Part shown: one piece after another, positions 1-7,117 of the stretch | Position numbering within the stretch: position 1 is the stretch's first letter | How the letters are laid out: every line of letters begins with the position of its first letter | Origin: Streptomyces sp. Je 1-79 | GTDB taxonomy: Bacteria > Actinomycetota > Actinomycetes > Streptomycetales > Streptomycetaceae | DNA length: 64,000 nt | Assembly (NCBI RefSeq): GCF_025195125.1 | Contig: NZ_JAMGSL010000015.1 | Location: 118,589 to 182,588 of the forward strand | Direction: 5' to 3' | Program-made: the position numbers and the translations under genes | The notes under the pieces: generated by a model | Told to the model about the DNA's origin: nothing | The model's database searches: none | What the model saw: the letters and a program-made list of their open reading frames with translations, nothing else

Positions 1-876
1 CACCCTCGTACGGGCCGGTGAGTAGTTGACGGCGTTCTCGACGAGGTTGCCGAGCGCCGCGGCGAGCTGGCCGCGGCTGCCCCAGACGTGCAGGTCCGCG
101 GTGCCTCCGGAGGCCATGGTGATCTGCTTGGTGGAGGCCGCGTGCCGGGAGCGGTCGATGGCCTCGGCGACCAGTTCGTCGACCCGTACGGGCTCGGAGT
201 CCTCCAGCGGATCGTCGTTCTGCACCCGGGAGAGGTCGATGAGCTCCTGTACGAGGTTGGTGAGCCGGGTCGCCTCGATCTGCATACGGCCGGCGAAGCG
301 GGTGACCGCCTCGGGGTCGTCCGAGGCGTCCATGACGGCCTCGGAGAGCAGGGAGAGGGCACCTGTCGGAGTCTTGAGCTCATGGCTCACGTTGGCGACG
401 AAGTCGCGCCGTACCGCTTCGATACGGCGGGCCTCCGTCAGGTCCTCGACCAGCAGCAGCACCAGGCGGGAGCCGAGCGGCGCCACCCGTGCGGAGACCG
501 CGAGGGCCTCGCCGCGTCCGGTGCCGCGCCGCGGCAGGTCGAGTTCGACCTGGCGTATCTCCCCGTCGCGGCGGGTGTCGCGGGCCATGTTGAGCATGGG
601 CTCGACGGCCAGCTTTCCGCCGCGGACCAGTCCCAGGGCGTACGCCGCCGAGCTGGCCTTGACCACGGAGTCGCTCTCGTCGAGCACGACCGCAGAGGAG
701 CGCAGCACGGAGAGCACGGTGTCGACACCGGGCGGGAGCACGGCGTCGGTGTGCAGGGAGGTCCGCGTGGGCCGCGCCTGGTCGCGCTCGCTCCAGCGGA
801 ACGCCAGCATGGCGATCACGCCGGTGCACACCCCGGCGATCGCTGCCAATGCGGCGACCGCCGCGTTCACGTCCAT
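1..876 (-). CDS. phoR: PhoR phosphate-sensing histidine kinase (3' part outside window)
   Basis: Membrane sensor kinase that phosphorylates the response regulator PhoP when phosphate is scarce. The 292 visible codons start at the ATG at 874-876. They encode one N-terminal membrane helix (about residues 3-23), a PAS-like sensor region, the phospho-acceptor H box NVSHELKTP with His165, and the N box NLVENAVNYSP near residue 280. The window edge cuts the gene before the rest of the ATPase domain. It is divergent from phoU with PHO boxes between them, which is the standard Streptomyces phoRP/phoU arrangement. phoP would be expected next, outside the window. Identification rests on the domain order and this context, and I consider it secure. 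Confidence 0.93.
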   Translation of the reverse strand, partial: MDVNAAVAALAAIAGVCTGVIAMLAFRWSERDQARPTRTSLHTDAVLPPGVDTVLSVLRSSAVVLDESDSVVKASSAAYALGLVRGGKLAVEPMLNMARDTRRDGEIRQVELDLPRRGTGRGEALAVSARVAPLGSRLVLLLVEDLTEARRIEAVRRDFVANVSHELKTPTGALSLLSEAVMDASDDPEAVTRFAGRMQIEATRLTNLVQELIDLSRVQNDDPLEDSEPVRVDELVAEAIDRSRHAASTKQITMASGGTADLHVWGSRGQLAAALGNLVENAVNYSPARTRV

Positions 877-950
877 GCCATCCAGGTTATGCGGGTCGAC
901 GGACACTCTCCCAGCCGTCCGAGTGGCTGCTCGAACAGTCGTCGCCCAGA

Positions 951-983
951 GTTCACCGTGGGGACCGTGGTGGTTCATTTGGA
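951..983 (+). promoter_or_regulatory. PHO box array 1 (PhoP operator)
   Basis: Three consecutive 11-nt direct-repeat units read GTTCACCGTGG, GGACCGTGGTG and GTTCATTTGGA. The outer two fit the Streptomyces PHO-box pattern of a GTTCA core followed by a variable tail; the middle unit is degenerate. The array lies between divergent phoR and phoU, where PhoP is known to act in S. coelicolor. PhoP binding here is inferred from the 11-nt periodicity. Confidence 0.82.
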
Positions 984-1014
984 CTGTCCGGAACAGCGGC
1001 GTACGTCGCCCAGA

Positions 1015-1047
1015 GTTCACCGAGGAGAAAGAGCTCATTCACTTGGG
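1015..1047 (+). promoter_or_regulatory. PHO box array 2 (PhoP operator)
   Basis: A second set of three 11-nt units, GTTCACCGAGG, AGAAAGAGCTC and ATTCACTTGGG, begins exactly 64 bp after the first array. A 19-nt segment that includes the first unit is identical in both arrays (940-958 and 1004-1022), so the operator looks duplicated. This copy is about 90 bp upstream of phoU and probably controls phoU, while the other is nearer phoR. Confidence 0.75.
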
Positions 1048-1138
1048 GTGGACGCGCCTGACTTGTCGGGGGCCGAACGTGGCAGCGTGGGGGTCCGAGC
1101 CCCACAGGACCCCGGACATCTGCGAGAGAGGGACATCG

Positions 1139-1819
1139 ATGCGGGACGCGTACCACGAGGAACTTGACTCGATCGGCGAGGGCCTGGTCGAGATGGCCCG
1201 CCTTGTCGGGTCGGCTGTCGGGCGCGCCACGACGGCCATGCTCGACGCCGACCTGAAGCTCGCGGAGAGCGTGATCGCCGCGGACCAGAAGGTAGACGAC
1301 CTGCAGCACGACCTGGAGGCCCGGGCGATAGCGCTGCTGGCGCGCCAGCAGCCGGTCGCCACGGACCTGCGGATCGTCGTGACGTCGCTGCGGATGAGCG
1401 CGGACCTGGAGCGGTCGGGCGACCTGGCCCAGCACGTGGCGAAGCTGGCACGGCTGCGGTTCCCGGCGACGGCGGTGCCGCGCGACCTGCACGCGACGAT
1501 CCTGGAGATGGGCCAGCTGGCGCAGCGCCTGATGGCGAAGGCGGCCGAGGTCATCATCACGAAGGACGTCGACCTGGCGCTCCAGCTGGAGCAGGACGAC
1601 GACGAGATGGACCTGCTGCACCGGACGCTCTTCCAGCACCTGATGGACGACCGCTGGAAGCACGGCATCGAGACGGCGGTCGACGTGACGCTGCTGGGCC
1701 GCTACTACGAGCGGTTCGCCGACCACGCGGTGTCGGTGGCGAAGCGTGTCGTGTACCTGGTGACGGGCGAGCACGCGGACGAGCTCCAGCAGTCGGACGC
1801 CCCGGTCGAGGGCGCGTAG
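1139..1819 (+). CDS. phoU: PhoU phosphate transport regulator
   Basis: Cytoplasmic all-helical protein of 226 residues that modulates Pst transport and PhoR signalling. It has the usual two PhoU repeats, each a three-helix bundle. Both carry the acidic metal-binding signatures: DLRIVVTSLRMSADLERSGD in the first repeat and LLGRYYERFADHA in the second. The ATG at 1139 follows the ribosome binding site GAGAGAGGG. The gene is divergent from phoR across the PHO boxes and is therefore likely PhoP-controlled. Length and motifs fit complete PhoU proteins. Confidence 0.95.
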   Translation: MRDAYHEELDSIGEGLVEMARLVGSAVGRATTAMLDADLKLAESVIAADQKVDDLQHDLEARAIALLARQQPVATDLRIVVTSLRMSADLERSGDLAQHVAKLARLRFPATAVPRDLHATILEMGQLAQRLMAKAAEVIITKDVDLALQLEQDDDEMDLLHRTLFQHLMDDRWKHGIETAVDVTLLGRYYERFADHAVSVAKRVVYLVTGEHADELQQSDAPVEGA

Positions 1820-1856
1820 CCCTGGGGCGGGCGGCATAGCCCTGGGGCGGGCGGCA
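1817..1856 (+). repeat. Perfect 20-bp tandem duplication at the phoU stop
   Basis: The 20-mer TAGCCCTGGGGCGGGCGGCA occurs twice with no spacer (1817-1836 and 1837-1856). The first TAG is the phoU stop codon. It is probably a replication-slippage product; no function is evident. Confidence 0.9.
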
Positions 1857-1982
1857 TCCGGCGGGCGGCGGGGCGCGTGGTCGGCGGCCGATGGTGTTCG
1901 CACTCCTGTGCGCCGTTGATGCGCCCGGCGGGGTGGGCATGCAATGGGGAGAGGCGATGTACGCCTTCGAGGAGGGACCCCC

Positions 1983-2138
1983 ATGGCCGATTCCGCCACC
2001 ACCGATCCCCAGCCCTCGCAGGAGGCACCGCGCGACGCGGTGTTCCTGCCCGTTCTCGGCGCCTGCGGGTGCGGCTCGGGCTGCGGCTGCGGCTGCCAGT
2101 CCGGCGGACCGTGCCAGTGCGGGGGCTGCTCGGGATAG
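1983..2138 (+). CDS. Small cysteine-rich peptide, 51 aa
   Basis: The ATG at 1983 sits behind a strong ribosome binding site (GAGGAGGGA). The 51-residue product has a hydrophilic first half and a second half rich in Cys and Gly. Its eight cysteines are at residues 28, 30, 34, 36, 38, 44, 46 and 49, mostly as CxC pairs. This looks like a metallothionein-like or zinc/copper-binding tail, although a post-translationally modified peptide cannot be excluded. It has no signal peptide or membrane segment. It lies alone downstream of phoU and ends just before a strong terminator. An in-frame upstream ATG at 1944 is possible but lacks a good ribosome binding site. The function is unknown. Confidence 0.78.
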   Translation: MADSATTDPQPSQEAPRDAVFLPVLGACGCGSGCGCGCQSGGPCQCGGCSG

Positions 2139-2153
2139 CCACGCGATCGTGGA

Positions 2154-2181
2154 GCCCCGCCCGGTGCCTTCCGGGCGGGGC
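2154..2181 (+). terminator. Intrinsic terminator after the Cys-rich peptide
   Basis: A perfect 11-bp stem, GCCCCGCCCGG / CCGGGCGGGGC, with the six-base loop TGCCTT. It lacks a T tract, as is common in Streptomyces, and lies 16 bp after the peptide stop codon. Confidence 0.8.
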
Positions 2182-2215
2182 CCTCGCGTCACACGCGGGC
2201 GTCACAGGCAGGGCG

Positions 2216-2499
2216 TCACATGTCGAGCACGCCGAAGGTCTGGCCGCCGGTGGTCTCGCCGGTCGTACGGAAGCCCAGCTTGAGACAGAAGTCCCCGGGC
2301 CCGTCCTCCCCCGGCTCCCACGACACGTACATCAGGGTGCCGCCGCGCCGCCGTATCTCCTCGCGGACGGCCTCGACGGCGAAGCGCCCGTACCCCTTGC
2401 CCTGGTGGTCGGCGGCGAAGATGAGCCGGGGCCAGGCGGGCTCACCGAAGGCGTACGCCTCCGCCAGCGAGTTCGCGACGGGGGCGGAGAAGCCACGTC
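2216..2499 (-). pseudogene. Remnant of a GNAT acetyltransferase
   Basis: Reads as the 3' part of a GNAT N-acetyltransferase. A segment like SLAEAYAFGEPAWPRLIF runs directly into DHQGKGYGRFAVEAVREEI, the acetyl-CoA loop, and then a GFRTTGET tail. In intact relatives a central strand of roughly 30-40 residues separates the two segments, so an internal deletion is inferred. There is no plausible start codon, and the N-terminal part is lost exactly where the terminator of the neighbouring gene begins. The two lesions together support a decayed gene. Confidence 0.65.
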
Positions 2500-2543
2500 G
2501 GAAGCCCCCTCGCCCGCCGGGAATCGGCGGGCGAGGGGCTTCC
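2500..2543 (-). terminator. Intrinsic terminator of the surface protein gene
   Basis: A long stem pairs 2500-2519 with 2525-2543 (GGAAGCCCC...TCGCCCGCCG against CGGCGGGCGAGGGGCTTCC) with one bulged C and a GGAAT loop. It follows the stop of the gene at 2551-3795. Confidence 0.85.
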
Positions 2544-2550
2544 CGGCCGG

Positions 2551-3795
2551 TCAGCGCTGGGCGCGGCGGCGCGTGGTGAACCAGGCCAGCGAGCCGAGGG
2601 CCACGAGAGCGGCGGCCGTCAGGGCGGCGTACAGCGACGTCGTCGAGTCGGAGCCCGTGGTGGCGAGGGAACCGGTCGTGGCCGGGGCGGAGGCGGCCGG
2701 CGGCGTCGAGGACGCGGACGCGGCCGGCGCGGCGGCGGAGCTGCTGGTGGAGGGCGTCACGGACGGGGTGGTGGAAGGCGTCGTGGACGGGGTGGTGGAG
2801 GGGGTCGTGGTGGGCGTGGGGGTGGCCTTCACCGGGCCGAGCGTGATCTTCGTGTCGGCGGCACCCGCGAAGGGATAGCTGTTCCCGGCGTCCAGGAACG
2901 TCTCGGTCCGCAGGGTGATCGGCGTGGGGCCGGTGACCGCGGTGCCGGCGGCCAGCTTGATCCGCAGGGGCACGACGCGCTCGCCCGCGTCGACGCCGAA
3001 GCCCTTCGGGATCGACGGGAGGGTCGCGAGGAAGTCGTCGCCCTTCATGACCTTCCACCGGCCGTCCACCTTCGCCTCCACGACCAGGCCTGCGTTCCGT
3101 ACCTTGCTGTCGCCGTAGGAGGCGATCAGCTGGGTACGGATGGCCTGGTTGAACGCGCCGTGCCCGCCCACCTCGTAGTGCAGGTCCAGGCTCTGGCACC
3201 GGGTCTCGGGGAGACCCTCGCAGCCGCCGGTCCGGTCCAGCCAGGTGCGGAACGTGCCAGGCTGGTTGTTCGGGGCCACGTCGAAGGTCAGGGTGTCCGG
3301 GCGCTCCAGTTCGTGCTGGACGCTGGAGGCCGTCAGCTCGAAGCCGCCGTTGACCGTCGGGTAGGACTTGGTGAGGCCGATGGTGACCTTCCACGTCAGC
3401 TTGGAGCCGGCCGGGACCTTGAAGCCGTCGCCGGCGTTGCCGGAGGCCGGGTGGAAGAGGCCCTGCCAGCCACCGTCCTGGTGGCCGACGAACGCGGCGG
3501 TCGCGGGCGCGTTCACGGGCTCGACGCGGTAGGTGACGTCGGCGGTCTGGAGCGGGCTCGGTCCGTTCTGGTCGAGCAGCAGCCACGGGTGGTACTGGCG
3601 CGCCTTGGTGCCGGGGTTCTCCACGGTCAGCTCGAAGGTCTCGGTGGCGCCGCCCCGGGTGAGCGGCCCGCTCGAGGCGGGCGTTCCGAGCTCGACACGG
3701 AGCAGCGGCCGGCTGTCGGCGTGGGCGGTGAAGGGGACGAGCGCGGTACCGGCGATCGCGGCGACGACGACGGCGGAGCGGGCGCGAGCGAGCAT
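2551..3795 (-). CDS. Exported protein with LAxTG sorting signal
   Basis: A 414-residue secreted, probably wall-anchored protein. It has a signal peptide (about residues 1-26, ending in A-H-A), an extracellular beta-rich region of about 300 residues, and a Thr/Pro/Ser linker with several TTPS repeats near residues 325-345. It ends with the sorting motif LATTG, a hydrophobic helix and the tail TTRRRAQR. LAxTG is the motif used by class E sortases of Streptomyces. The large extracellular part matches no enzyme I recognise; two cysteines (in GGCEGLPETRC) may form a disulfide. It has its own promoter region and terminator and appears monocistronic. Confidence 0.8.
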   Translation of the reverse strand: MLARARSAVVVAAIAGTALVPFTAHADSRPLLRVELGTPASSGPLTRGGATETFELTVENPGTKARQYHPWLLLDQNGPSPLQTADVTYRVEPVNAPATAAFVGHQDGGWQGLFHPASGNAGDGFKVPAGSKLTWKVTIGLTKSYPTVNGGFELTASSVQHELERPDTLTFDVAPNNQPGTFRTWLDRTGGCEGLPETRCQSLDLHYEVGGHGAFNQAIRTQLIASYGDSKVRNAGLVVEAKVDGRWKVMKGDDFLATLPSIPKGFGVDAGERVVPLRIKLAAGTAVTGPTPITLRTETFLDAGNSYPFAGAADTKITLGPVKATPTPTTTPSTTPSTTPSTTPSVTPSTSSSAAAPAASASSTPPAASAPATTGSLATTGSDSTTSLYAALTAAALVALGSLAWFTTRRRAQR

Positions 3796-4117
3796 GAGTG
3801 GATTCCCCCCAGGAATCGTCGAGGACGCGCTGACGCGGGGTCAGCGAGCCCTTGAGGGCATGGCGGTGCGGTGTGATCTGATGCGCAGAGGTGCGAGGAG
3901 TCGGCAGAGCGCCGACTCCGTGGAGCGAAGTGCTGGACTCCCGCTTCCCGTCCGGTCTTGCATTCCCCCCGGCGGCCTGCGGTGTGCCCTCATGATGGGC
4001 CACGCACGGTCGCTGATTCATCGTCACCGTGTCACCACTGGGCAACAGAGGTTCCCGGGCGTTGCCCGGCACCACGCCCGGGCCTGACGGGCGGTCAGGC
4101 TCGCGGGGCCGACCGGC
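3796..4117. other. Intergenic region with two hairpins
   Basis: No gene was recognised in these 322 bp. A perfect 9-bp inverted repeat (GGAGTCGGC / GCCGACTCC, 3897-3919) lies upstream of the surface protein gene. A second 9-bp inverted repeat (CCCGGGCGT / ACGCCCGGG, 4054-4082) lies just downstream of the small gene ending at 4118 and could be its terminator. The rest should hold the promoter for the 3795 gene, but no clear elements are visible. Confidence 0.5.
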
Positions 4118-4378
4118 TCACTCGGCCGCGTAGGCTCCGGCGAAGTAGTCGAGCCCGGGATCAGGCGGCCCGCACCGCAGGATCGCTTCCACGGCCGGCC
4201 ACACCTCGACCGGTACGGGATACCAGTCGAGCATCCAGGGGTCGCCCGGGTCCGGCGTGATCACTTCCCGGAGCCGTAGAAGCTGCTCGCGACTGACGGG
4301 AAACTGCGTACGCAGGAATTCGTCCGCCTTGCTGTACCCCTCCAGGGTCCAGACGACATGGGGCTCTTCTGTGGACAT
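4118..4378 (-). CDS. Small cytoplasmic protein, 86 aa, unknown
   Basis: An 86-residue acidic protein beginning MSTEEPHVVWTLEGYSKADE. It has no membrane segment, signal peptide or cysteine cluster beyond one Cys. It resembles short actinomycete proteins of the DUF7683 type that contain conserved Trp and Pro in the second half (DPGDPWMLDWYPVP), but I cannot confirm that assignment. The start at 4378 follows a GGGG ribosome binding site. The codon bias is typical of a coding gene. The function is unknown. Confidence 0.6.
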   Translation of the reverse strand: MSTEEPHVVWTLEGYSKADEFLRTQFPVSREQLLRLREVITPDPGDPWMLDWYPVPVEVWPAVEAILRCGPPDPGLDYFAGAYAAE

Positions 4379-4425
4379 CCCCGGATCGTACGAGACGAGG
4401 CCCGCCCCGGCCGTCGTGCACGGGG

Positions 4426-4674
4426 CTACGGTGACTCGACGGTCCTACCGCTCCGGCGAGGCCTCCCCCGGTAGATCACCCAGAGACTGACCAGAACCAG
4501 TAGCGTTCCGCAGATCGGCCACCCCACGGACCCGCCGTCGCGGTAGGTCTGGATGCCCGTCGTAAGAAGCAGGACGGAGACGGGCAGCCCTGCCCAGTCG
4601 GCTGCTCTGCTCAATCTCGCGGGGAGGGATGACTCGTTCACAGCCTGATCCTGGCAGTCGCTCACCCCTCCCAC
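4426..4674 (-). CDS. Small two-helix membrane protein, up to 82 aa
   Basis: A short protein with two predicted membrane helices (WAGLPVSVLLLTTGI and WPICGTLLVLVSLWVIY) and a basic tail, RGRPRRSGR. The first ATG is at 4674. A GTG at 4641 gives a 71-residue product beginning VNESSLPARL, which may be the true start. No family was recognised. It stands alone between an unknown gene and arsI. Confidence 0.5.
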   Translation of the reverse strand: MGGVSDCQDQAVNESSLPARLSRAADWAGLPVSVLLLTTGIQTYRDGGSVGWPICGTLLVLVSLWVIYRGRPRRSGRTVESP

Positions 4675-4757
4675 CAGATGTCATCGTCCGCCGGTGGCCA
4701 CGGATCACGGATTCGCTTGCCTGCAGCCTGGCGGCTCCACCCCGCAGGGAGATGTCA

Positions 4758-5270
4758 TCAACAGGCGCCGCACGAACAGCCGGCGGCCGCCTTCGCCTGC
4801 TCCGGCGTCTGCGCCGGGTCGATGGCCTGCTCCTCGGGGGTGCAGCAGGCCGTGGTGCCGCAGCAGGCGTCGGGCGTGGTCTCGGCGGCCTTGGTGAGGG
4901 TGTCGGCGTCGGCCTTCACGACGTAGACCTCCCAGGGCTCCTTGCCGGGGGCGGTCACCCAGACCTTGTCCTGGAGGGCGTAACAGCATGCGGTGTCGTT
5001 CTCCTCGAAGGTGGCCAGTCCGGCGTCCCTCAGGCGGGTGGTGGCGCCGGTGACCTGTTCGGTGCTCTCGACCTCCACGCCGAGGTGGTCGAGCCGGGTG
5101 TCCTCACCGGCCTCTCCCTCGATGAGAACGAGCTTGAGCGGCGGCTCGGCCACCGCGAAGTTGGCGTATCCGGGGCGACGCTTCGCGGGTTCGACACCGA
5201 ACAGCTTCGAGTAGAACGCGACGGAGCCTTCGAGGTCGGCGACGCGGAGAGCGAGCTGGACGCGGGACAT
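4758..5270 (-). CDS. arsI: ArsI/CadI-type C-As lyase with Cys-rich tail
   Basis: A 170-residue non-heme iron dioxygenase of the vicinal oxygen chelate fold. In this family it cleaves the carbon-arsenic bond of trivalent organoarsenicals. The family pattern is present: an N-terminal Q/H strand (SRVQLALRV), DHLGVEVES carrying the metal His, ACCYALQDKVWVTAP carrying the paired Cys that hold the arsenical, and WEVYVV carrying the metal Glu. A C-terminal extension adds more Cys (DACCGTTACC and GCSCGAC). The ATG at 5270 follows GGAGA. It is divergent from the arsR operon across a palindrome and so is probably ArsR-controlled. The older name in this family is cadmium-induced protein CadI. Confidence 0.85.
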   Translation of the reverse strand: MSRVQLALRVADLEGSVAFYSKLFGVEPAKRRPGYANFAVAEPPLKLVLIEGEAGEDTRLDHLGVEVESTEQVTGATTRLRDAGLATFEENDTACCYALQDKVWVTAPGKEPWEVYVVKADADTLTKAAETTPDACCGTTACCTPEEQAIDPAQTPEQAKAAAGCSCGAC

Positions 5271-5300
5271 GGCGGTCTCCCTGATCTTCAGGTCCGGCAC

Positions 5301-5322
5301 TGTTTCGATACTTGTCGATACA
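5301..5322. promoter_or_regulatory. Candidate ArsR operator (22-bp dyad)
   Basis: An inverted repeat of pattern TGTnTCGAnAnn/TnTCGAnACA with 16 of 22 positions symmetric. The half-sites are TGTTTCGATAC and TTGTCGATACA. It lies 31 bp from the arsI start and 53 bp from the arsR start, where one ArsR dimer could control both promoters. Its role is inferred from symmetry and position. Confidence 0.65.
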
Positions 5323-5374
5323 GCTTGGCAGGGTCGACGTTGCCACCGGATTAGATGCCTGTCAACATAGACGC

Positions 5375-5761
5375 ATGTCGAAATCAGAGGTGCTGGTGAT
5401 CGGACAGGACGAGCAGGCGGCGTGCTGCTCGCCGATGGTCCGTGAGCCGCTGGGCGAAGAAGACGCCGTCGACCTGGCCAAGATGTTCAAGGCCCTGTCG
5501 GACCCGATTCGGCTGCGCCTGCTCTCTCTGATCGCCTCGCATGAGGGCGGCGAAGCCTGCGTGTGTGACCTGACCGGCCCGTTCGACGTGTCCCAGCCGA
5601 CGATCTCCCACCACCTGAAGGTGCTGAGGGAAGCGGGCCTGGTGGGCTCGGAACGACGCGGCACCTGGGTCTACTACTGGGTGCTGCCCGCCGCCCTCGC
5701 CCGACTCTCCTCCCTCCTCCAGGGGCCGGCCGAAGCCGTACCGGCCGGAGTGGGCAGATGA
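5375..5761 (+). CDS. arsR: ArsR/SmtB family arsenic repressor
   Basis: A 128-residue winged-helix metalloregulator. It has the core signature ALSDPIRLRLLSLI, the arsenic-sensing cysteines in EACVCDL of the recognition region, and the DNA-reading helix in VSQPTISHHLKVLREAGLV. An extra Cys pair (AACCSP) lies near the N-terminus. The ATG at 5375 has no clear ribosome binding site, so the transcript may be leaderless or nearly so. The stop overlaps the aquaporin start (ATGA), giving an arsR-aquaporin-arsC operon that the protein presumably autoregulates. Confidence 0.93.
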   Translation: MSKSEVLVIGQDEQAACCSPMVREPLGEEDAVDLAKMFKALSDPIRLRLLSLIASHEGGEACVCDLTGPFDVSQPTISHHLKVLREAGLVGSERRGTWVYYWVLPAALARLSSLLQGPAEAVPAGVGR

Positions 5762-6498
5762 CGCCTTCCCTCGGGCGCCGCGCCCTGGCCGAGCTGGTCG
5801 GTAGCGGTGCCCTCGTCGCGATCGTGGTCGGCTCCGGCATCCAGGCCACCGCGCTGACCCATGACACCGCCCTCCAGCTGCTCGCCAACTCGCTCGCCAC
5901 GGTCTTCGGTCTCGGCATGCTGATCGCCCTGCTCGGCCCGGTCTCGGGGGCCCACTTCAATCCGGCCGTGACACTCGCCGTGTGGTGGACCGGACGCCGC
6001 GAGGGGGACGGGCTGGAACTGCGCGCCGTAGCGGCCTACGTGCCCGCGCAGGTCGTCGGCGGTATCGGCGGAGCCGTACTGGCGAACGCGATGTTCGCCG
6101 AACCCCTCGTCCGGCTCTCCAGCCACGACCGGTCCGCCGGTCACCTGTGGCTCGGCGAGATCGTCGCCACCACCGGTCTGGTTCTCCTGGTCCTCGGCCT
6201 GGGACGCACGGCTCAGCAGCGTCTCGGCCCGGTCCTCGTGGCGTCCTACATCGGCGCGGCCTACTGGTTCACCTCGTCCACCAGCTTCGCCAACCCGGCC
6301 GTGACCATCGCGCGCGCCTTCTCGGACACCTTCGCGGGCATCGCCCCGGCCTCCGTGCCGACCTTCATCGCCGCCCAACTCCTCGGTGCCGGGGTCGGCG
6401 TCGCCCTGGCGGTCGCCCTCTTCGGCCGTTCCGCGCCGGCGCCCGACGCCGTACCCGCATCGACAGGCGAGCCGGAACTCGCTGCCGCCGGCCGCTGA
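5758..6498 (+). CDS. Aquaporin-family channel of the ars operon
   Basis: A 246-residue MIP channel with six membrane helices and both signature loops, GAHFNPAVT (about residue 65) and SFANPAVTIAR (about residue 180). It sits between arsR and arsC, where many bacteria have an ArsB or Acr3 efflux pump. In Sinorhizobium an aquaglyceroporin (AqpS) in the same position lets arsenite made by ArsC leave the cell down its gradient, and the same role is inferred here. The start overlaps the arsR stop by four bases. Confidence 0.88.
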   Translation: MTPSLGRRALAELVGSGALVAIVVGSGIQATALTHDTALQLLANSLATVFGLGMLIALLGPVSGAHFNPAVTLAVWWTGRREGDGLELRAVAAYVPAQVVGGIGGAVLANAMFAEPLVRLSSHDRSAGHLWLGEIVATTGLVLLVLGLGRTAQQRLGPVLVASYIGAAYWFTSSTSFANPAVTIARAFSDTFAGIAPASVPTFIAAQLLGAGVGVALAVALFGRSAPAPDAVPASTGEPELAAAGR

Positions 6499-6524
6499 AC
6501 CGCCCCGACACAGGAAGTCCGCCC

Positions 6525-6944
6525 GTGAGCACTCCCGCGATCCCGTCCGTACTGTTCGTCTGCGTCCACAACGCGGGCCGGTCCCAGATGGCCGCCGCCT
6601 TCCTCACCCACCTCGGCGGCGACCGGGTCGAGGTCCGCTCCGCCGGTTCCGCCCCGGCCGACACGGTGAACCCGTCCGTCGTCGCGGCCATGTCGGAAGT
6701 CGGCATCGACCTCTCCGCCGAGACACCGAAGGTGCTCACCACCGAAGCCGTCCAGGCGTCCGACGTGGTCATCACCATGGGCTGCGGCGACGCCTGCCCC
6801 TACCTCCCCGGAAAGCGCTACCTCGACTGGAAGCTGGAGGACCCCGCCGGCCAGGGCGTGGCCGCCGTACGTCGGATCCGCGATGCCATCGCGGAGCGCA
6901 TCCGCGGCTTGCTGGGCGAACTCGGCATCGAGGCACGCCCGTAA
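6525..6944 (+). CDS. arsC: Arsenate reductase, low-molecular-weight phosphatase type
   Basis: A 139-residue cytoplasmic enzyme that reduces arsenate to arsenite. The phosphatase loop CVHNAGRSQ (Cys13 to Arg19, CX5R) begins the catalytic domain. The segment ITMGCGDACPYLPGKRYLDW resembles the mycothiol-dependent actinobacterial ArsC group. The GTG start at 6525 follows AGGAAG, 26 bp after the aquaporin stop, so the gene ends the arsR operon. Mycothiol as co-substrate would fit the mshA and mshD genes in this window but is inferred. Confidence 0.9.
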   Translation: MSTPAIPSVLFVCVHNAGRSQMAAAFLTHLGGDRVEVRSAGSAPADTVNPSVVAAMSEVGIDLSAETPKVLTTEAVQASDVVITMGCGDACPYLPGKRYLDWKLEDPAGQGVAAVRRIRDAIAERIRGLLGELGIEARP

Positions 6945-7065
6945 AGGCTCCGCGTATACGCCCACCTGATGCCGAGCAGCCGTGAGCGGACCCGGAAGGC
7001 GATCGCGTCCGTCTACGCGGCCCCGTCGCCCTGCCGGCCCCCGGACGGCCCACGGGCACGAAGAA

Positions 7066-7100
7066 GCCCCCTACCCGCTGGGAACCAGCAGGTAGGGGGC
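7066..7100. terminator. Bidirectional terminator between arsC and gpmA
   Basis: The stem GCCCCCTACC / GGTAGGGGGC is extended by GCTG / CAGC beyond one mismatch, with the loop GGAAC. It lies between two convergent genes and can serve both. Confidence 0.85.
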
Positions 7101-7117
7101 CATCTCGTACGCGGTGG

